DNA of 8,866 nucleotides. Source: Bacteroidales bacterium (GTDB lineage: Bacteria > Bacteroidota > Bacteroidia > Bacteroidales > UBA932). Each line of letters opens with the position of its first letter. Positions within the stretch are counted from its first letter, which is position 1. Shown here in pieces: positions 5,378 to 8,866 of this stretch. Under the pieces are notes generated by a model. The model was not told where the DNA came from. It made no database searches and saw nothing but the letters and a program-made list of their open reading frames with translations. The position numbers and the translations under genes are program-made. The stretch is taken from contig WRBG01000076.1 in the NCBI GenBank assembly GCA_009784635.1, positions 1-8,866 of the forward strand. The letters are read 5' to 3'.

Positions 5378-8128
5378 TTAGAATTTTATGGTATAATTTA
5401 AATAGGGGATGGCCGCTCCAAAGATGGACAGTTTATAGCCTTGTATCTTATTGTGTTCATTGGTTGCGTAGAACACAGAAAAAGCGTTTTTTCTTCCGGT
5501 AACATTATACGCGCCAAAAGTAATCACGCTGTGCGTCCAGAGCTTTAGGTTGTGGCTGGCCTCTATGTTAAAAGCGAGGTCTAACCTAAAATAATCGGGA
5601 ATCCTGTATTGGTTTCTGTCGGAGTAGGCAAACCAATATTTGCTGCTGTAATAATACACGCCAATCGGAACTGTTACCGGTCGTCCCGAAGCATAATCCA
5701 AATTGGCAGATAGGCTATAACGATGTGTGAATTTGTAATTTGCAATGATTTTTACATCGTGGGGCTTATCGTATGCAGCCGGATACCACCGGCCGCCGTT
5801 GATTTCATAGACGTCCTTTTTACCTGCTTCCCTAAGCATGGTTTTGGAGTAAGTATAAGCTAACCAGCCATTCAGTTTTCCCAAAGGCTTTTTCAACATC
5901 AGTTCTACTCCATACGCCTTTCCGGTTGTTTCCAGCACATCCTGTTCAATATACCTGTTCATATTAAGTACCGCCCCGCTTCTGTAATCCAAGTAGTGGG
6001 CGATTGCCTTATAGTAGCCTTCTACCGACAGCTCCCATTGGTTGTCAAAGAAATTCCGGTACAAGCCGGCGGCTGCCTGCCATCCGGTTTGGGGAGCAAT
6101 ATGGGAGTCGCTTAACTTCCAAACATCAATGGGCGAAGCGGAGGCTGTATTTGACAGCATATGTATATGTTGGCGCATAGAATTAATCCCTGCCTTAAAA
6201 GTCAGCTTATCGCTCATCAAATAGCGGGCAGACAATCTAAATTCCGGGCCATGATAAGGCTTGATAAGGGCGCCCTTGCCTGCCTGCACAACGCCTGTAA
6301 TTGACTCCGGATTCATTTCGCCGTTATGGTAAGTATAATATTCCGCAGGGCCTAAGGCAGAATAAAAACTGTACCTAATCCCCATATCAATCGTCAACTT
6401 GTCGGATACGTCCCATTTATCGCTTACAAACAGCGCCAATTCCAAGCCTCTTTCCCTGTCTATCACATCGGGAATTACTATGGATTCAGCCCCTTTGGGC
6501 ATAAATGAACCGGGAGAGAGGAGGTAATAAACGCCGTTCAAGCCATAGCCTAAATTATGCTTTTCATGAATCAGCAGGTCTGCATGAGCCTTTATAAAAT
6601 ATTGCTCCAAATTAAAACGCATATCGTAGGCATTTAACGGATTAGCCTTTGCTTCTACGCTATGCCCGTAGCCGTCATAACCCGTAGTCAGAGTCATGCT
6701 GTGTTTGGCATTAAAGAGGCTGCGCCACTTAAAAGCAAGGTTTAGGTTGCTGTAACCGTAGGAGGTGTCCCGACTAAAACTAAAGGTGTCGCCCGAATAA
6801 TAAGCATACAGGTAGCAGGTATTGGAAGGGTTTACTTTATGGCTAAACCCCGCGGTAACATCGTAAAAATTAGCTGTTCCGTTCCGGTATCCGCTGCCTT
6901 CGGGCAACAATCCGAGCATCCAGTCCGAGTAGGTGGTTCTGGCTCCCGCAATAAAATTGGTTTTGTCTTTAACGATAGGCCCCTCCAAATGCAACTTGCC
7001 GGTTAAAAGACCGATGCCCGCAGAGCCTGTAATTTTTTGGTTGTTCCCTTGCCGGCTGTTTACCTCCAAGACAGAAGATATTCTCCCGCCGTACTTTGCG
7101 GGAATCGTACTTTTGTAAAGCTCTATGTCGCTTACCACATCGGGGTTAAAAGCCGAAAAAAGACCAAAAAGATGGGTCGGATTGTAGAGCGTTCCTCCAT
7201 TAAACAGGATGAGGTTTTGGTCGGTAGCCCCTCCCCGAACATTAAAGCCGCCCGAAGATTCGCCCACTGTTTTCACTCCGGGCAAGGTCAGCACCACCTT
7301 TAGTACGTCGGCTTCTCCAAAAACGGCAGGTATATGCCTTATTCTGCTTATCTGCAATTTTTCTATTCCTACATGTGTGGAGCGCCGCCGCTGGAGGGCT
7401 TCTGCAGAAACCACGGCGGCCCTAAGCGAATAAACGACTTCTTTCATCACAATGTCTAAGGCCCCATCTGTGAACACTTCGAGCATGAGGGGGGTATCTT
7501 CGACTCCATATCCCTTTACCATGACGTCTGTTTTTCCCAAGGGGATGGGTATCCGGTAAAATCCGTACATGTCTGTCATCACGTTGGCGCCGGTAGCAAG
7601 GACCGTTACAAAAGCGCCGACTACAGGCTCTCCGTTGGTCAAATTTTTCACATAGCCCGATAAGGTGGCGCGGTTGCCGGTAAACACGGCATTGGGGTCG
7701 CCTATGGTATATACTTTGCTTGCCGAGCCGGCTTCTTGGGTTCTGCCGGAAGTGAGGGCTGCGGTGTAGGCGGTGGATTCTTGAACTTCTTCTCTGGTGG
7801 AGGAAAAATAACTATCCGGAAGCCGGGTCAAGATTCCGGTTCCTTTTAGCACGTACAGGAAGTTATCCATTTGAGAAAGGGTGTAACCGGCCCCGTCCAA
7901 GGCGTTACCCAAATTAGTCATAAAATTACTGCGGTTCCAAGAGACAGACAGACGCACAGGGGTATCCTCGTTGTGTTCCACATAAAACAGTTTATATGCG
8001 GTATGCTGTTCCACCGCCTTTTTTAAGGAATCCAATCCTACATGGGTCAGCGCCACCGGAATGTCCGTTTGGGCCAAAGAAGCATGTAAAACGCCCCAAA
8101 ATACTGCGACCAAAATCCACTTTTTCAT
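5378..8128 (-). CDS. TonB-dependent receptor with STN and carboxypeptidase-like domains
   Basis: This 916-aa outer-membrane receptor imports a ligand using energy from TonB-ExbB-ExbD. Visible parts in order: signal peptide 1-19 (ASLA before Gln20); an STN-like domain at about 22-97 (LDSLKKAVEQHTAYKLFYVE); a linker of about 50 residues; a carboxypeptidase-regulatory-like domain at about 153-230 (TLSGYVKNLTNGEPVVGAFV); a plug at about 262-358 with GGFNVRGGATDQNLILFNG and KYGGRISSVLEV; and a long beta-barrel to the end. It terminates in LNYTIKF, and the final Phe fits the barrel-assembly signal. The length is normal for the family and there is no frameshift. Its start overlaps the stop of the preceding gene by ATGA (8125-8128), which suggests translational coupling. 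The STN domain in such receptors usually contacts a FecR-like anti-sigma factor. None is present here, so signalling is an inference. Confidence 0.95.
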   Translation of the reverse strand: MKKWILVAVFWGVLHASLAQTDIPVALTHVGLDSLKKAVEQHTAYKLFYVEHNEDTPVRLSVSWNRSNFMTNLGNALDGAGYTLSQMDNFLYVLKGTGILTRLPDSYFSSTREEVQESTAYTAALTSGRTQEAGSASKVYTIGDPNAVFTGNRATLSGYVKNLTNGEPVVGAFVTVLATGANVMTDMYGFYRIPIPLGKTDVMVKGYGVEDTPLMLEVFTDGALDIVMKEVVYSLRAAVVSAEALQRRRSTHVGIEKLQISRIRHIPAVFGEADVLKVVLTLPGVKTVGESSGGFNVRGGATDQNLILFNGGTLYNPTHLFGLFSAFNPDVVSDIELYKSTIPAKYGGRISSVLEVNSRQGNNQKITGSAGIGLLTGKLHLEGPIVKDKTNFIAGARTTYSDWMLGLLPEGSGYRNGTANFYDVTAGFSHKVNPSNTCYLYAYYSGDTFSFSRDTSYGYSNLNLAFKWRSLFNAKHSMTLTTGYDGYGHSVEAKANPLNAYDMRFNLEQYFIKAHADLLIHEKHNLGYGLNGVYYLLSPGSFMPKGAESIVIPDVIDRERGLELALFVSDKWDVSDKLTIDMGIRYSFYSALGPAEYYTYHNGEMNPESITGVVQAGKGALIKPYHGPEFRLSARYLMSDKLTFKAGINSMRQHIHMLSNTASASPIDVWKLSDSHIAPQTGWQAAAGLYRNFFDNQWELSVEGYYKAIAHYLDYRSGAVLNMNRYIEQDVLETTGKAYGVELMLKKPLGKLNGWLAYTYSKTMLREAGKKDVYEINGGRWYPAAYDKPHDVKIIANYKFTHRYSLSANLDYASGRPVTVPIGVYYYSSKYWFAYSDRNQYRIPDYFRLDLAFNIEASHNLKLWTHSVITFGAYNVTGRKNAFSVFYATNEHNKIQGYKLSIFGAAIPYLNYTIKF

Positions 8129-8817
8129 AAACTATCCATATGTGTGAGCATTTCTATAAAAGAAATCTCTTTATTATTTCTGAAATCAAGCGCCTTGGTT
8201 CTAACGGTCCGGTTTATCGTTTTCCTTTGCTCGGGAAACAGCCTTGTCATGTCGGCTTTGTTGTTTACCCGATGCCACCTGTCGTTTTTCTGCACGTAAA
8301 AAGTTTCCAGCAAAATATACCTCCGAGTTACCCTGTTTCCGCTGCCGGTATCTTCTTTCAACTGTTTTTGAATTTTTTTAAGCAATATGCAGCCGCCCGA
8401 ATAAACCACCTCGTAGTATCCTTCTTTCAGCGGGGAGTTTCCTTCCGGTTCATGACGGATAAACCGGCGCTTTCCCATGGTAAAAGAATCCACAAAATGC
8501 TTGTTGACCACAACGGGAATACCATGGGTCGGCTCCTGTACATACAGTTCGTCCATTTGGGCGTTTAGGTTCAAGAGCATGTTTGTGTAAGGTTTTCCGC
8601 GAAATACCAGCGTCCCCGATTCAAAATTTGCGGAGTAGGCAAAAAAAGTAGACCCATCGTGGGATGTTCGGAATCCAAAACGTGTGGGGAATGCGCCCTT
8701 AAATACGGCGGAATGTATTACGGCTGCATCCATAAACAAGTTGTAGTCAGCAGCGTTTTGGCCCGATAGCGCAATGGGCCAAAGGGGTATCAAGCAAAAT
8801 AGAAGCCGGTGTTTCAT
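8125..8817 (-). CDS. Secreted conserved hypothetical protein, first gene of receptor operon
   Basis: This 230-aa protein has a likely signal peptide (1-19, hydrophobic 5-18 with two prolines) and no lipobox. The mature part has a beta-rich pattern with GKPYTNMLLNLNAQMDELYV (74-93), HGIPVVVNKHFVDSFTMG (98-115), LKEGYYEVVYSGG (130-142) and a final Lys/Arg-rich part including MTRLFPEQRK (190-199). I recall similar proteins of unknown function encoded beside receptors in Bacteroidota, but I can name no domain. Its stop overlaps the receptor start by four bases (ATGA), and the predicted promoter lies just upstream at 8840-8847, so it opens the operon. A periplasmic or surface accessory role is the simplest inference. 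ATG 8817 is chosen because it gives a complete signal peptide right after the promoter. Confidence 0.8.
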   Translation of the reverse strand: MKHRLLFCLIPLWPIALSGQNAADYNLFMDAAVIHSAVFKGAFPTRFGFRTSHDGSTFFAYSANFESGTLVFRGKPYTNMLLNLNAQMDELYVQEPTHGIPVVVNKHFVDSFTMGKRRFIRHEPEGNSPLKEGYYEVVYSGGCILLKKIQKQLKEDTGSGNRVTRRYILLETFYVQKNDRWHRVNNKADMTRLFPEQRKTINRTVRTKALDFRNNKEISFIEMLTHMDSL

Positions 8818-8839
8818 GATTTCTGCAAGGATTAGGGAG

Positions 8840-8847
8840 CAAAGATA
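8840..8847 (-). promoter_or_regulatory. Predicted -7 element of the receptor operon promoter
   Basis: Minus-strand TATCTTTG matches the Bacteroidota TAnnTTTG -7 element. The expected transcription start near 8834 leaves a leader of about 17 bases before ATG 8817. With usual spacing the -33 TTG would fall at or just past the right end of the window, so it cannot be checked here. If correct, the four-gene operon has its own promoter and is not simply read through from genes further right. Confidence 0.5.
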
Positions 8848-8866
8848 AAAAAACGAACGGAAATAC

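Noticed and set aside
8140..8568. Plus-strand open frame of 142 codons
   Set aside because: It is antisense to the secreted 230-aa protein, which has a signal peptide, operon context and a family-like pattern. The plus frame has none of these.

Overview
The window looks like chromosomal DNA of a Bacteroidota bacterium, probably Bacteroidales-like. Three things point there: the gene families (a TonB-dependent receptor with an STN domain, a DUF4249-type lipoprotein, an MG2 protein with a plug-like segment), four good matches to the Bacteroidota sigma-ABfr -7 element TAnnTTTG, and the lack of strong Shine-Dalgarno sites. All supported genes are on the minus strand, so transcription runs from right to left. 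I see no tRNA, rRNA, CRISPR array, transposase or recognisable insertion sequence.

Right part (about 2498-8847): a tight four-gene operon for an outer-membrane uptake or sensing system. Transcription order is a secreted conserved hypothetical protein (230 aa), a 916-aa TonB-dependent receptor with STN, carboxypeptidase-regulatory-like, plug and barrel regions, a 388-aa DUF4249-type lipoprotein, and a 566-aa secreted MG2 protein carrying a TonB-plug-like module without a barrel. The junctions are a 4-base ATGA overlap, a 3-base gap and a 9-base gap, so these genes are almost certainly co-transcribed and partly translationally coupled. All four products are exported. The likely picture is a receptor with a surface lipoprotein partner and two accessory envelope proteins; the ligand cannot be read from the sequence. 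The STN domain suggests signalling to an anti-sigma/ECF sigma pair, which is not in the window and might lie to the right.

Left part (1 to about 2402): visibly more AT-rich, accessory-looking DNA. A two-gene unit has its own promoter: a GNAT-like protein (170 aa, restarted here at 2351 because the promoter lies between the two candidate ATGs) followed 11 bases later by a small charged protein (73 aa). This layout resembles a toxin-antitoxin pair but is unproven. Next comes a short GC-rich island (about 1500-1658) with a coding-like reading frame overlapping the end of the small gene and interrupted by a TAG, possibly a remnant or insertion. Last is an ATPase of the DUF234 type (436 aa) with its own promoter. 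A further promoter-like sequence sits inside the 3' end of the ATPase gene and points out of the left edge, with a hairpin just downstream of it.

The candidates for under-described biology are the GNAT-like/small-protein pair, the GC-rich remnant next to it, and the MG2/plug-like protein in the receptor operon. No complete and clearly novel system is proven by the sequence alone.
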